From Lithodes maja (taxonomy: Eukaryota > Arthropoda > Malacostraca > Decapoda > Lithodidae), in NCBI GenBank assembly GCA_037953745.1, contig JBAKBP010003164.1:1-64000 (forward strand): 64,000 bases of DNA, read 5' to 3'. The position numbers were made by a program, and so were the translations under genes. Below are positions 43,140 to 54,300 of the stretch, in pieces. Under the pieces are notes generated by a model. It saw only the letters and a list, made by a program, of their open reading frames with translations. It made no database searches and was not told the DNA's origin. The first letter of the stretch is position 1, and each line of letters starts with the position of its first letter.

Positions 43140-43669
43140 CATCTTCGCAGGTATTAGGTTCGCAGATCAGATCAGATGTTGTTCGGGAAGTAATGCCTTA
43201 ACAACGGCACTTCCCAGAGAGGTTCTTGTAATTTTCCTTTTGTGACGTGCTCTGTTACATTATATTGTATTTCTTTTTTCTTTTTTCTCTATGTTGCATT
43301 ATAATCTATTTCTTCTTATTCCAGCTCCTTCATTTGCTTGGTTCTTGTTCTCCACATACCATATAACATCTTCACTCGTTCTTGGTTTTCTTCTTTGAAC
43401 AGATTTCCTATCACTTGGTTTTCCTCCTCAACGTAAGGTTGTTGTAGCGCTGTTTCCTTTACTCTCTCCTCTATATATATAGGGCACCATCAAATAAAGT
43501 GTTTGATGTCCTCTATCTCAGCATTACATAGTAAACATTTTATATCTCCTCCTACATGCCTGTTCCTGTCTCTTAAATTTAAATTATTCGTTCTACACCT
43601 ATATAATATGACTGAAGCTTCTGTATTATCATAAAGTTCTTCTTCTCCCTTTATTTCTGATTTAAAGGC
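43140..43669 (-). pseudogene. LINE-K, 3' end (fragment 4 of 4)
   Basis: Sense codons read FKSEIKGEEELYDNTEASVILYRCRTNNLNLRDRNRHVGGDIKCLLCNAEIEDIKHFI, the counterpart of LINE-C ORF2 residues just before its C-terminal finger. A decayed remainder, the hairpin (43185-43215) and a (TCAGA)n-like tail near 43153-43168 follow. The upstream part of the same LINE is at 57262-57623, on the far side of T1 copy c. Confidence 0.85.
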
Positions 43670-44819
43670 CCTGGACCCAGATTCACTAACGGTCGTAGCG
43701 TGCGATGTCGTACAGAAACGTACGATCACCACGGAAGGTGTATTCACGAACGCATCGTTGAGCTCCCTTACGGCTCCCTTTCGGTTATTTTCACCTAGGC
43801 TTCTCTTGACCAATCAGGCGCTTGGCCTTTGTAAATAAACAATATGTCACCCACATGACTGAAGCGCCAAGAAGAACCTAATGTACTTTAATTTATGAGC
43901 TTGTCATTGTTTAGCATGGCTAATTCGATCCACCACAGCCAGCAGGAAGAAGAATGGAGTATCTTGTGAATTGATGATAAGAAATTAGCCTAGCTAGGCT
44001 ACAGGGAAGCCTGTTAGTGGCCTAAGTTAAAGGATTTTCGACGGATTGATCATTGATAATCATATGTTAGGCTAGTTGGTAGTGTATTATTTATACCTTA
44101 ACCACAGTATATTGTTCTACTTTACCATGTCTACACCTAGACAGGGCGAGCCAAACCAAAATGCCAGACTTTACTATGTCTATGCCTACAAAGGCAGTTC
44201 TAGCCAAGCCAAAATGCCAGACTTAGACTACCTTTTCAAAATAGGCCTAGCATAGGCCTCCTCAATCTATTATCCAACAGTTGGCCATGGGAAATAATGA
44301 TAGGTTGAGGGGGGCTTTGTCCCCCTCACCTCCCATGACTTATTCCCATCATCAAATATATTACCAGCATGGGACTAATAATAGCTAGTTAACAATGAGG
44401 ACGGTATGCCTGCAAACACCATCTTAACCTGCTAGGCTTCTACTTACCATGCTTAGGCTACACCAAGCTAGGCATTGCTAGCCTAACCAAAATACCATAC
44501 GTAGGCCTAACTTTTCTAGCCTAAATAGCCCTAACTTTTTCAAAATAAACCTAGGTTATATCCTAGGCTAGGCTATACAAAAATATTCACAACACCATAT
44601 AGGCTAGCCTATTATTTTTTGTTTAGACTATGCCTAGGGTAATTATTTTCATAATTTTTTTCCTGCGATACTTTCAAATTTGTTGAGGAAATAGGCTACC
44701 CTAATCTAACCCAGCTAGGCATTGCTAGCCTAACCAAAATACCATACATAGGCCTAACTTGTCTAGCCTAAATAGCCCTAACTTTTTTCAAAATAAACCT
44801 AGGTTATAGCCTAGGCTAC

Positions 44820-46140
44820 TGAAATAACAGAAAAACATATTCACCACCACAGCCAACATACCAAGACCTATAGCTACTCACCACCACCACCACCACCACC
44901 TCTACCAATAACAGAGAAACAGTTACCCAAGCATTCACCACCACAAGTCGTTTTCTCTCTCTACCACACCTCTCCCGCATCAGAGAAAACGTCGACTCAA
45001 AGACTCAAGGATAACAATTATATACCTGTGCAGGGCAGAAGATAACATGTGATCAGTTCTCGCCGATATTACACTTCTCCTGCAACACCCCAAACCTACA
45101 AACTTGCAACCACTGTCCACTCCATCTACCTCCAGCCTGTAAAACACATAACAGCCCCAGACCAAATCAGAAGACAATATCATATTATATCACCTCACCC
45201 CAGAGTTAAAAAGGACACAACCGCCCCCAGACAACACGAGTTACTACCATCGAGATGACACGCCCTCTAACACCAGGGAACAACTTATCCATCAACATAA
45301 CCAATTCCAAAGTCCAACAGAAGAAGAAAAGCGAAGAAGAGAAATTAATCAAGAAATGGCACTATAAGTAAAAAAGTATATCACCCCTCTCCAAGCCACA
45401 AGGAACTAACCACCCTACAACATCCTACCCCTAGGTGCCTTTCTGATGCTCAACAATATCACCCCCGAGGCCCTGAGAAACGGTATGACTATGACGGAAG
45501 ATTTTAGGATCGACATCTCAATCTAGAGCTGTTCTTGACACCCCGGGTAAAAGGACAGATTCGAAAGTTGAGGACACAGTTGAAGAGTTGGTTCAGTTGA
45601 TCGCAAGGCGTAGACACAATTACGAGACTGTAGTCACCCATTATACTAATTCTTTTTAGTGGGTATCAACAAGCTGGTTTATTAGAGCCTTCTGGGTGAA
45701 GTAATCTAATATTCTCGGCCTACCTCAACCCCGGCGCTATTGTGGATATAAGCAGACAGTCAGGTACTAATTAGCTTTATCCAGGATAGACCAAACCACA
45801 AGAAATTCATCAAAGTACTTATAAAGACCAGAGTAGACAGGAGTTCACTCCTGCGTTCGCTCGATGCTATTTTGTCACGGCTTGGGCTAGGCAATTTAGT
45901 TATTTAAGGTCCCAAACCAAAGTGCTCGAGTTACACTGTGGGAACCCAGTGGCGTCAGGACAACCCCACGGCCAGCGGATCTACCCCAGATTGGATTACT
46001 AATTCTACACCCATTGGATTAATTATTCTACACATCAAAAGTGAAGTTATTATACCGTAAAAGTTATAGAAGATCTAACTGTGAAAAGAAATTATACTTG
46101 GCGTGTTGTCAGAGAGAAAGTATATAAAGATCGAAAGTGA
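44820..46140 (+). repeat. Solo-LTR candidate, left segment
   Basis: CCACCA-rich beginning, no ORF above noise, ends where LINE-C begins. The short repeat GAAAGT on both sides of LINE-C (about 46132-46138 and 50985-50990) could be its target duplication, but I am not certain. Confidence 0.5.
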
Positions 46141-46234
46141 TCGAAAAATGTTGGATCATGGATGTACAGACGTGACGTGCTCTAAACTTTCTGACAAAAC
46201 AAATATCCATAAACAGTGACCAAATAGACAAATA

Positions 46235-47349
46235 ATGACAAGAAAATCAAATAGAATAGCAAGCGAACGCGAGAAGTGTGGGGCTTGCGGATATTTCGCT
46301 GTAGTTGACAAAAATAAGAGATGTGACGACTGCAAGGACATCGAGAACGGCGGTGGCGCTGCGGGGACCGGGACGCCATCGAGGAGTGACAACAACAACA
46401 ATGGAGGAATGACCAGACGAGATTCGTGCGGCAAGTGTAACAACAATGTCAAGGGTTCTGATAAGGCTGTGGAATGCGAAAAATGTAAAGTATGGTATCA
46501 TCTAGGGTGCACAAAAATAAGTGACAAGTTGTATGATGAGATTAACAGTGGGAGTGGAGAATGTTCGTGGTTCTGTGACGGATGTAAGAGGGTGGTGAAA
46601 GACATGATAGCCGAGATGGAAAGGCTAAAGGATGAAAATAATAAAATGAGAACGGAGATGAGTAGGATAAAGGAACAGAATGTAATGTTAGGAAGGAGGA
46701 TGATGGACATGGAGAAAAAGTGGGATGAGAAGGAAGATGTTGTAGAAGCTACTGTAGAGAAGGTCATGAAGAAAATAGAAGAAAAACAAGAGGGAGAGCG
46801 GCGTAGAAATAATTTAGTGGTGTATAACATATCTGAGTCGAAAAAACAGATGGGAAGGAGAGGGAAACTGATGACAAAAAGAGCTGTGATGTGCTGTTTA
46901 AGGAATATTTAGAAGTGAAGGAATATAAAATGATGAAAGTAATTAGGTTAGGAAAGAAATTTGACGGTAGGGTTAGGCCAATGTTGGTAACATTTGAGAA
47001 AGAGGGGATGAAGTGGGCTATGCTCAGTAATGCCAAAAGACTTAGAAATAGGGAAGAACTTGGAGCAAAGAAGATAGGAATATCACCAGATCTAACAAAG
47101 GAAGAAAGGTTGAAAAATAAGGAATTAGTGGTAGAACTTAAAGCCAAACGGCAGATGGGAGGAAGGTGGATAATTCGAAGGAACGAGGTGATAAGAGTTA
47201 CAGAAGATGGCAGACCCAGATTTGAATACAATATCGGTAACCCTAGTCCTAGGCCAAGGCAGGAGGTCCCTAAGAGGAAGGAGGAGGAGGAGGAACCTAT
47301 GCCAGAATTTGAATCGGAGGATGAGGAAGAGCAAGATAACAAAGACTGA
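46235..47349 (+). pseudogene. LINE-C ORF1: PHD-finger RNA-binding protein, one frameshift
   Basis: The first part (46235-46912) carries two Cys-rich segments: CGACGYF...CDDCKD near residue 10-35, and a PHD-like finger CGKCNNNV...ECEKCKVWYHLGC...WFCDGC at about 67-125. A coiled coil (about 130-190) and the start of an RRM-like domain (NLVVYNISES) follow. After a frameshift near 46860-46895 the frame at 46891-47349 continues with VIRLGKKFDGRVRPMLVTFE, LRNREELGAKKIGISPDLTKEER and an acidic tail ending EEEQDNKD. ORF1 proteins bind element RNA; a PHD finger could bind a histone tail and steer insertion, which is inference. Confidence 0.82.
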
Positions 47350-47403
47350 AAAAAGACGAAGGGAAGTGAGTATTTAGTATTTAAATTAATAAATGTACAA
47401 GGA

Positions 47404-50400
47404 TTGACTAAAGCAAAATATGAAGAATTAAAGGGTTTAGTTACCTATAATAATAATAATAAACATATTTTTCTTTGTCTAACTGAGACACAATTTAAAA
47501 TACGAAACATTTTGGTGGATGGATTTGAAGTAATTGAAAGTATGAGGAATATTAATGATAGGAAGGGTGGTGGTTTAATGTTACTCTTTGAAACAACAGA
47601 TAAAGTAAGTTTAAGCAAGGTAGAGTGTAAAAATAAAGATTTACTTTATGTAAAGGGATCTATACATGGGAAATGTGTACACTTGTTCTTGTTATACTTT
47701 TCTGTAAATGATAAGGTAAGGAATGATGAAATGAAGAAGGAGATAGAGAGACATTTAGACCAAATGGAAGATGAAAGAGTTATAATATTAGGTGACATGA
47801 ATGCCCATGTAGGGTTCAAAGGTAAACAAAAACTAAATTATAATGGACACATTATACTAGATTTGATGGATAAATTTAAATTAAATATGTTAAATGATGA
47901 CCAGGAGTGTAATGGGGAGATAACATGGCGAAGAAACGAACAATCTAGCGTAATAGATTATGTTTTAATTTCAGATAAAATGTATGAAGATTTTAAAAGT
48001 ATGAAAATAGATGAAAAGCAAGACGTTTATGATCTGTCAGACCACAACCTTATTGAGGTATATTTTGAGTGGAATAATTCAAATAGTAAATCCTTTAAAG
48101 GGAAGAAATGGGAAACAAAAGAATACTATAAAATAAACGAGGAGACCATAGTCAAATTTATTAGGGAGCTAGAAAATAGAATAACGAGAGAAGAGAGTAA
48201 CGATATAAGAGTCTTCAATAGAGTAATGAAGGAGACAGCTGATGATATACTTAAAACTACCTATAGGAGGAGATTAGGAAGAGACAAAATAAAACAAGAG
48301 GCACCATGGATGAATGACAGTATTAGAAAAGGTATAAAAAAGAGGAGATATTATAATAGATTAAGAAGAAATGCTAAAAATAGAGAGGAAGAGGAGAGAA
48401 GTAACATACTTTTCTTGGAACAAAAAAGTAAAGTACAGAAAGAGATCAGGGAAGCCATTTATATACATGAGAGGAAAAAGACTAGAGAGATAATAGAGGG
48501 AGGAGATGCGAGTAAAAAGATGTGGAAATATATAAATAAACTAAGAAACAAAAGTCAAAACGAAATAAAAGAATTAAAACTTTATAACGATGAAGGAGAA
48601 GTATTGTCAGATAAAAGGGCTGTAGAGGAATTAAATATGTTTTGGAGTGGTATATATAAAATGCATGACAATAACATCGAGGAAGTTTGGAATGAGGATA
48701 TAAATAGGGAATATAGAGAATTAAAAGAGAAAGAAATGGAGGACAGGCAAGAAGGTAAATTATTTAAAATAGGGATGAATGTAAATGATGAACACAATTA
48801 TAACATACAATCAGTCACAGTTAAAGAGGAGTTACGGGAACACATGGAAATGGCTTTAAGAGTTAATAAAAACATAAACTACATGGAGAAACCAAACATT
48901 ACAGTGGGAGAATTAAAGGAAAATATAAAGAAATTAAAGAATAGAAAAGCAGCAGGCCTTGATGCAATGAAACCTGAGTTATATAAAGCATTGCCACAAA
49001 GTGATAAGTGCTTAGAAAAACTTGCAATGTGCTTTAATAATATTATGGACACAAATGTAATTCCAGAAGAGTGGAAGAAGTCAAAAACTGTTATGTTACC
49101 AAAAGTAAATAAACCAAAGGTAAATGAATTGAGGCCAATTGCTCTGACAGACATATCATATAAACTTTTCATGACGACAGCAATTAAAAATAAAATAGAA
49201 GAACACATTAGGGAGAATGGAGAGGTAAGGGAGACACAGAGTGGGTTTACAAATAAGGGTAGAATCGAAAATAATCTTTTTATATTGAAATACTGTATAG
49301 ATAAAATATTTAAACAAAAGAGGTCACTCATAGTAATCTCAATAGACTTTAAAAAGGCCTATGACTCAATCAGAAGGGAGAAACTGATAAAAGTATTAAA
49401 AGATTACAATATAAATTCAAATGTTATAGACATAGTAAGTAACATATATAAAGAAGATAGTACAATTATAAATAAGGGGCAAGTAAATGAGACGGAGATT
49501 AAGGTAACAAGCGGCATCAGACAAGGCTGTACGGGGTCCACAACATTATTTAAATTAATAACTTATGAGATAATTAAACAGTTAGAAAATAAAAGAGGGT
49601 TTGTAGATGAGTGTTTCAAAATAAATTCATTGTTTTATGCCGATGACGGGCTACTCTTGGCTCATACAATCCAGGAAGCAGAAAGAGTAATAGATAAATT
49701 AATAGAGATAGGGGGAGAGTGTGGCTTAAGTATAAATAAAGACAAAAGTAAAATCCTAATATTTAATATGAAAAACAAACCAAACAACATACGAGAAATA
49801 GAAGTGGTAAAACAAATTAAATATCTAGGAATACAAATTAATGATAATAAAAAATGTTTTAAAACCCAGAAAATAGAAGCTTTGGATAAAGCAAATAGAA
49901 TGGCTAACCTTACATACCCGGTAATATCACAAAGTTGTAATAAGATACTTATTGGAAAAACATATTGGAAAAGTATTGTGATACCAGCAGTCCTGTATGG
50001 CTCGAATGTTATAGGTTTTTCAAAAACAGAAATAAATAAATTACAAAATATAGAGAATAGGGTTTTTAGACACATATTAGGGGCACCCAGATATGCCCAA
50101 AAGGTAACCTTAAGGGGTGAAATAGGAGCCTCATCAATGGAGGCAAGAATTATGGAAGGTAACATAAAATATCTTAAATATTTAGTAGGAGAGGAAAGTA
50201 ATGACTTGCTAAGAAGAATCACAGAGGAAAAACTTAGAAATAGTAAAGATCCCTGGACTGCAGAAATTAGAAAGTATGTAGGGAATTTGAAGTTGGGAGA
50301 AACAAATTTAGCAAATATTAAGAAGGGCGACATTAGAAAAAGAGTTCTGGACTGGGATTCGGGAAGATGGCGAGAGGAGTTGGCAGAGAAGAGTAGCCTA

Positions 50401-50772
50401 GAAGTGTATAGGAGTTATAAAAAGGAGATTAAGAGCGAGGAAGATATTTATGACAACACACAGGCATCTATAATATTTTACAGATGTAGGACAAATAACT
50501 TAAATCTAAAAGATAGAAATAGGCATGTGGGAGGAGAGACACAATGCGATATGTGTAAGGAAGGAACGGAAGACCTAAAACATTTTCTACTACACTGTTC
50601 ATTTTATAAAGCATGCAGAATAAAAGATCCAGGGTTCCAACAGCCTTATATTGAAAATGAAAACCAAGTCATCGGACATCTTTTATTTAACAAAGAAATA
50701 AGCGATAGAGTGAAACAGACAATCTATCAAATGTGGAGAGTACGAGAGAAAAAATTGAAAGAACTGAAATAA
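47404..50772 (+). CDS. LINE-C ORF2: endonuclease and reverse transcriptase
   Basis: About 1122 residues, uninterrupted. The frame is open from the ORF1 stop (TGA 47347-47349), in the same phase, with no ATG before the endonuclease starts (INVQGLTKAKYEEL). Endonuclease about 1-225: LTETQF, KGGGLMLLF, ILGDMNAHVGF (about 129), DYVLISDK, LSDHNLIEV. RT about 475-800: RKAAGLDAMKPELY, LRPIALTDISY, IDFKKAYDSI, GIRQGCTGS, YADDGLLLA (about 744). C-terminal CCHC finger CDMCKEGTEDLKHFLLHC. It nicks and primes on target DNA. Key residues D, H, YADD appear present. Clade uncertain, I/Jockey-superfamily style. Confidence 0.9.
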   Translation: MTKAKYEELKGLVTYNNNNKHIFLCLTETQFKIRNILVDGFEVIESMRNINDRKGGGLMLLFETTDKVSLSKVECKNKDLLYVKGSIHGKCVHLFLLYFSVNDKVRNDEMKKEIERHLDQMEDERVIILGDMNAHVGFKGKQKLNYNGHIILDLMDKFKLNMLNDDQECNGEITWRRNEQSSVIDYVLISDKMYEDFKSMKIDEKQDVYDLSDHNLIEVYFEWNNSNSKSFKGKKWETKEYYKINEETIVKFIRELENRITREESNDIRVFNRVMKETADDILKTTYRRRLGRDKIKQEAPWMNDSIRKGIKKRRYYNRLRRNAKNREEEERSNILFLEQKSKVQKEIREAIYIHERKKTREIIEGGDASKKMWKYINKLRNKSQNEIKELKLYNDEGEVLSDKRAVEELNMFWSGIYKMHDNNIEEVWNEDINREYRELKEKEMEDRQEGKLFKIGMNVNDEHNYNIQSVTVKEELREHMEMALRVNKNINYMEKPNITVGELKENIKKLKNRKAAGLDAMKPELYKALPQSDKCLEKLAMCFNNIMDTNVIPEEWKKSKTVMLPKVNKPKVNELRPIALTDISYKLFMTTAIKNKIEEHIRENGEVRETQSGFTNKGRIENNLFILKYCIDKIFKQKRSLIVISIDFKKAYDSIRREKLIKVLKDYNINSNVIDIVSNIYKEDSTIINKGQVNETEIKVTSGIRQGCTGSTTLFKLITYEIIKQLENKRGFVDECFKINSLFYADDGLLLAHTIQEAERVIDKLIEIGGECGLSINKDKSKILIFNMKNKPNNIREIEVVKQIKYLGIQINDNKKCFKTQKIEALDKANRMANLTYPVISQSCNKILIGKTYWKSIVIPAVLYGSNVIGFSKTEINKLQNIENRVFRHILGAPRYAQKVTLRGEIGASSMEARIMEGNIKYLKYLVGEESNDLLRRITEEKLRNSKDPWTAEIRKYVGNLKLGETNLANIKKGDIRKRVLDWDSGRWREELAEKSSLEVYRSYKKEIKSEEDIYDNTQASIIFYRCRTNNLNLKDRNRHVGGETQCDMCKEGTEDLKHFLLHCSFYKACRIKDPGFQQPYIENENQVIGHLLFNKEISDRVKQTIYQMWRVREKKLKELK

Positions 50773-50921
50773 GAAGACTGAAGGAAGACGAGAGAAGAAA
50801 CAAGACTGAAGAGAGAAGAAAGAAGATTTCAGAAAAAGGGATGAAAAATGAGATATATTTATTTTTAGACAATTGAGCACGTCACAAAAAGTCACAAAAA
50901 GAAAAATAACAAAAACTCTTA

Positions 50922-50952
50922 GGGAAGTGCCGACGTTAAGGCTAAACTTCCC
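50922..50952 (+). other. 3' hairpin of LINE-C
   Basis: GGGAAGT-GCC, loop GACGTTAA, GGC, bulge TAA, ACTTCCC. It lies 10 bases before the AACTG tail. Conserved in LINE-B and LINE-K. Confidence 0.7.
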
Positions 50953-50984
50953 GAATTCCAACTGAACTGAACTGAACTGAGTGA

Positions 50985-51290
50985 AAGTAATTAAAATATA
51001 TCTACTGCGTATATGATAAAAGGTATTCTGGAAACATCGGATACTACGCACGTATATAAAAGCGAGAGAAAGGAAGCTCTAGTGAAACTCAAAGAAATTA
51101 GGGAAGTACTGATAATAATTCTGCTAAAATTAATAACAAATAAATTCAAGTTAACTTATGCGTAAGCACCACAGTGATTTAACCTCAGGAAAATAATTAC
51201 GTTTATAACTATAGCTCCCAAATTCCAGAACAACTCTACGCAGGTAAATACCTCAAGTTCACATATAATTACTACACTTAGTTACACTTA
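50985..51290 (+). repeat. Solo-LTR candidate, middle segment
   Basis: AT-rich sequence between LINE-C and LINE-E with no ORF. Assigned to the TG...CA insertion by position only. Confidence 0.4.
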
Positions 51291-51305
51291 GTTGTATTCC
51301 GTCCG

Positions 51306-54300
51306 TTAGTGACACAGTTGAGCTGGGGCTCCACTGCGACCAGGCAGCTCCCTTTCTTCCACTCTCCATTCCAGAAGTCGGTTGAAGTTGGTGCTGGGGT
51401 ATCCTGGTGTTGGTGGCCGGTCCGGTATTTTGGCCAGCCACATGTCCAAGTGTTTCTTGAAGGTGTCTGGAGACACCCCGGTCATGTTCCTGAGAGGGGC
51501 TGGTATACAGTTGAACAGTCTGGTTCCATTGTATGTAAAGCTGTGATGGATCAGGGATTTGATTTTTTGTGTTGATCCCGGCGTAGTCCTCACATAGCAC
51601 AGCCTCCCTCGCCTTTGGTGCTGAGTCTCTTGGATGTTTGGATTTGGTACCTTTTTTTCCAAAATCTTCCAGACGTAGATGATGATGTATCTCTCCCTAC
51701 GTCTTTGAAGTGAGTACAGCTGCAGCTCCTTAAGTCTCTCCCAGTAGTTAAAGTGTTGAAACCCATGGATTTTACTGGTGAATGTCCTCTGGGTGGCTTC
51801 AATTTCTGTTATTTCTCCTACTTTTTGGGGAGACCAGAGCTGGGAGCAGTACTCCAGTCGTGGTAGGACCAGTGACTTCCACAGTGTTAGCATACACCTC
51901 TCATTTCTTGTGTGGAAGGTTCTCAGGATCCAGCCTGCTATTTGTTTTGCTGTTGTTGTGGCTTTGGTAATATGCTGGGAAAAAGTGGCGTCACTGCTCA
52001 TATTTACTCCCAAGTCCTTCACTGTGTCCTTGGCGGTAATTTCTTGCTGTCCACTTTTGTAGTTGGTGTCGTTTTGTAGTGCTCTCTTGTTCCCGTACCT
52101 TAGAAGCTCGAACTTGTCTCCGTTTAGGGCCATGTTGTTTTCTTCTGCCCACTTCAGGATTTTGTCCAAGTCTTGTTGTAGTAGCTGAGCATCATGTTGT
52201 GAGGTGATTTTCTTCATGAGTCTGGTGTCGTCTGCAAACGATGTGGCTGTTGAGTGTTCCAGGTCCCTGTCGATGTCTCCTATCATGATGAGGAATAGGA
52301 GAGGTCCCAGTACTGATCCTTGTGGTACTCCGCTGATGACCCCACCTGCTTCTGATAGGCTTCCTTGAACCGTGACTCTTTGTTTTCTGTTGGTGATGAA
52401 GCTGTGGAGCCATCTTCCAAGGTCTCCCCCTATTCCCAGTGATTTGAGTTTATGTAGAAGGATCCCATGGTCCACCTTGTCAAAAGCTTTGGCGAAATCT
52501 AGATATATGACGTCTACATTTTCTCCGTCTTGAATATCCTGTAGGATTTTGTCGTAGTGTGATAGTAGTTGTGAGAGGCAGGAGCGGCCTTTTCTAAAGC
52601 CATGTTGCCCCTCGTTGAACGCCTCGTTATCTTCCAGGAAGCTGACCATCTTAGCTCGTATTGTTCTTTCTATGATTTTAATAAGATGTGACGTCAGCAC
52701 CACTGGTCTGTAATTTTTGGCTATGCCTTTACTACCCCCTTTGTGTATTGGTGTGACATTACCTTCTTTTAGGGATTGTGGTACATATCCAGTTTGGAGG
52801 GACTTGCTCCACAGCAGTTTTAGAGGCAAGGCTAGCTGATGTTTGCAGTTTTTTAGCAGTTGGGCATGAAAGCCGTCTGGTCCTGCCGCAGAGTTTGGTC
52901 CAATCTTGTCGATGGCTGCTATTATGTCCTCTGTTGATACTGTTACCGAGGAGAGTTGATGTGGTGTCCCTGGAGCGTTGCCAAAGAAGGTCGTTGCATT
53001 CTCGATTTTCTTGTCTTCATTTGGCGGGCTGAAGACACTTTCGTACTGCTGTTTGAGTATCTCGGCCATTTCGGTTGGGTCACTCTCAAGTTCACCCGTA
53101 GGTTTTGCAAGTGGTCCTATTGTTGAGGTGTTCCTGAGTCTCCTTTTTGCGTATGCATAGAAGAATTTGCTATTTACTCGTATGTTTGCAACTGCTTGGA
53201 GTTCATCGCCTGTTCTTTGCTCTTGGTGTGACTGGATGAGTTTACGTTCAACTTCATCGAGCTCTTCTTGTAGTTTGGTGATATTGTGCGCATAGCTGGT
53301 CTTCCTTTGCTTGGCTCTCAAGTACGTCCTTTTCTTCATTAGTATTTTTCTATCTCTGGGAATCTGCTTGCTCTGCTTCCTGCTTGATTTGGGTGGTATG
53401 GTGTTTTTACAGGTCTCCAGGCATTGTTTCTGGAGGATACTGAGAGTTTCGTCGACGTTTTTATCTTCGAATAGTGCCCTCCAATCAGTTCCTGCCAGTT
53501 CTGCTCTCAGTCTGTCCCAGTCTATATCTTTGCTGTAGAAGTTGAGATCTTTCAGAGAGGTGCAGGGTATTTGGCCTGATTCCTGTTGACATCTTCTTGG
53601 TGGTGTGACGGCTGGTGTGGGGGTTCTAACTTTGATGAGGCTGTGGTCGGACATTATAGTTTTTACAGTTTCGTACGAGTGTACCAGGTCGAAGTTGTTG
53701 CCAAATAGTAAGTCCAGTGTGTTGTTGCCTCTTGTGGGTTCCTCGATGTATTGCTTCATGTATGCAGTGTCCATGATAGTCATTAGCTCCTTGGCTTGCT
53801 GTTTTTCATCCCTGGTTCCTCCATCTATTTTCATGGTTGCCCAATTGATGATGGGCAGGTTGAAATCTCCTGTGATGATGACATCTGTAGCGGGAGTTGG
53901 AAGATTTTGTAGGAGTGATTGTATCTTCTCTGTGACCTCCTTGAAAATTTCCCCTGTGGTGTTTGGAGGTCGGTACAAAATTATGATGAGCATGTCGGTT
54001 TGTCTTATGTGTACTGCTAGTAGCTCTGTTGTGCCGTTTGAGAATGCAACTAAAGTTTCAGTATTTGCAGCCATATCCTCCCTTAGGTAGAGTGCTACTC
54101 CTCCGTGGCTTCTGTCCTCTCTGTCGGCTCTGAATAGAGTGAAATTATGGATATTGATCTCTGCATTCAAAATGTTTTCATTCAGGTGTGTTTCTGTGAG
54201 GGCTAGAAAAATTGAGTTGTCTTCCTCTGCAATTTCTTCCAACATAGGGACTTTACATTGATTGTTTCGTGGGTAAAGTCCTCTGATGTTGCCCACAAAA

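Larger units (their letters stand above)
46140..50982 (+). mobile_element. LINE-C: near-complete PHD-type LINE
   Basis: 5' UTR from about 46140, ORF1 46235-47349 (one frameshift), ORF2 about 47350-50772, 3' UTR with hairpin 50922-50952, and a tail of four AACTG-like units ending near 50982. LINE-B and LINE-K are relatives. Only the ORF1 frameshift stands against activity. Confidence 0.92.
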
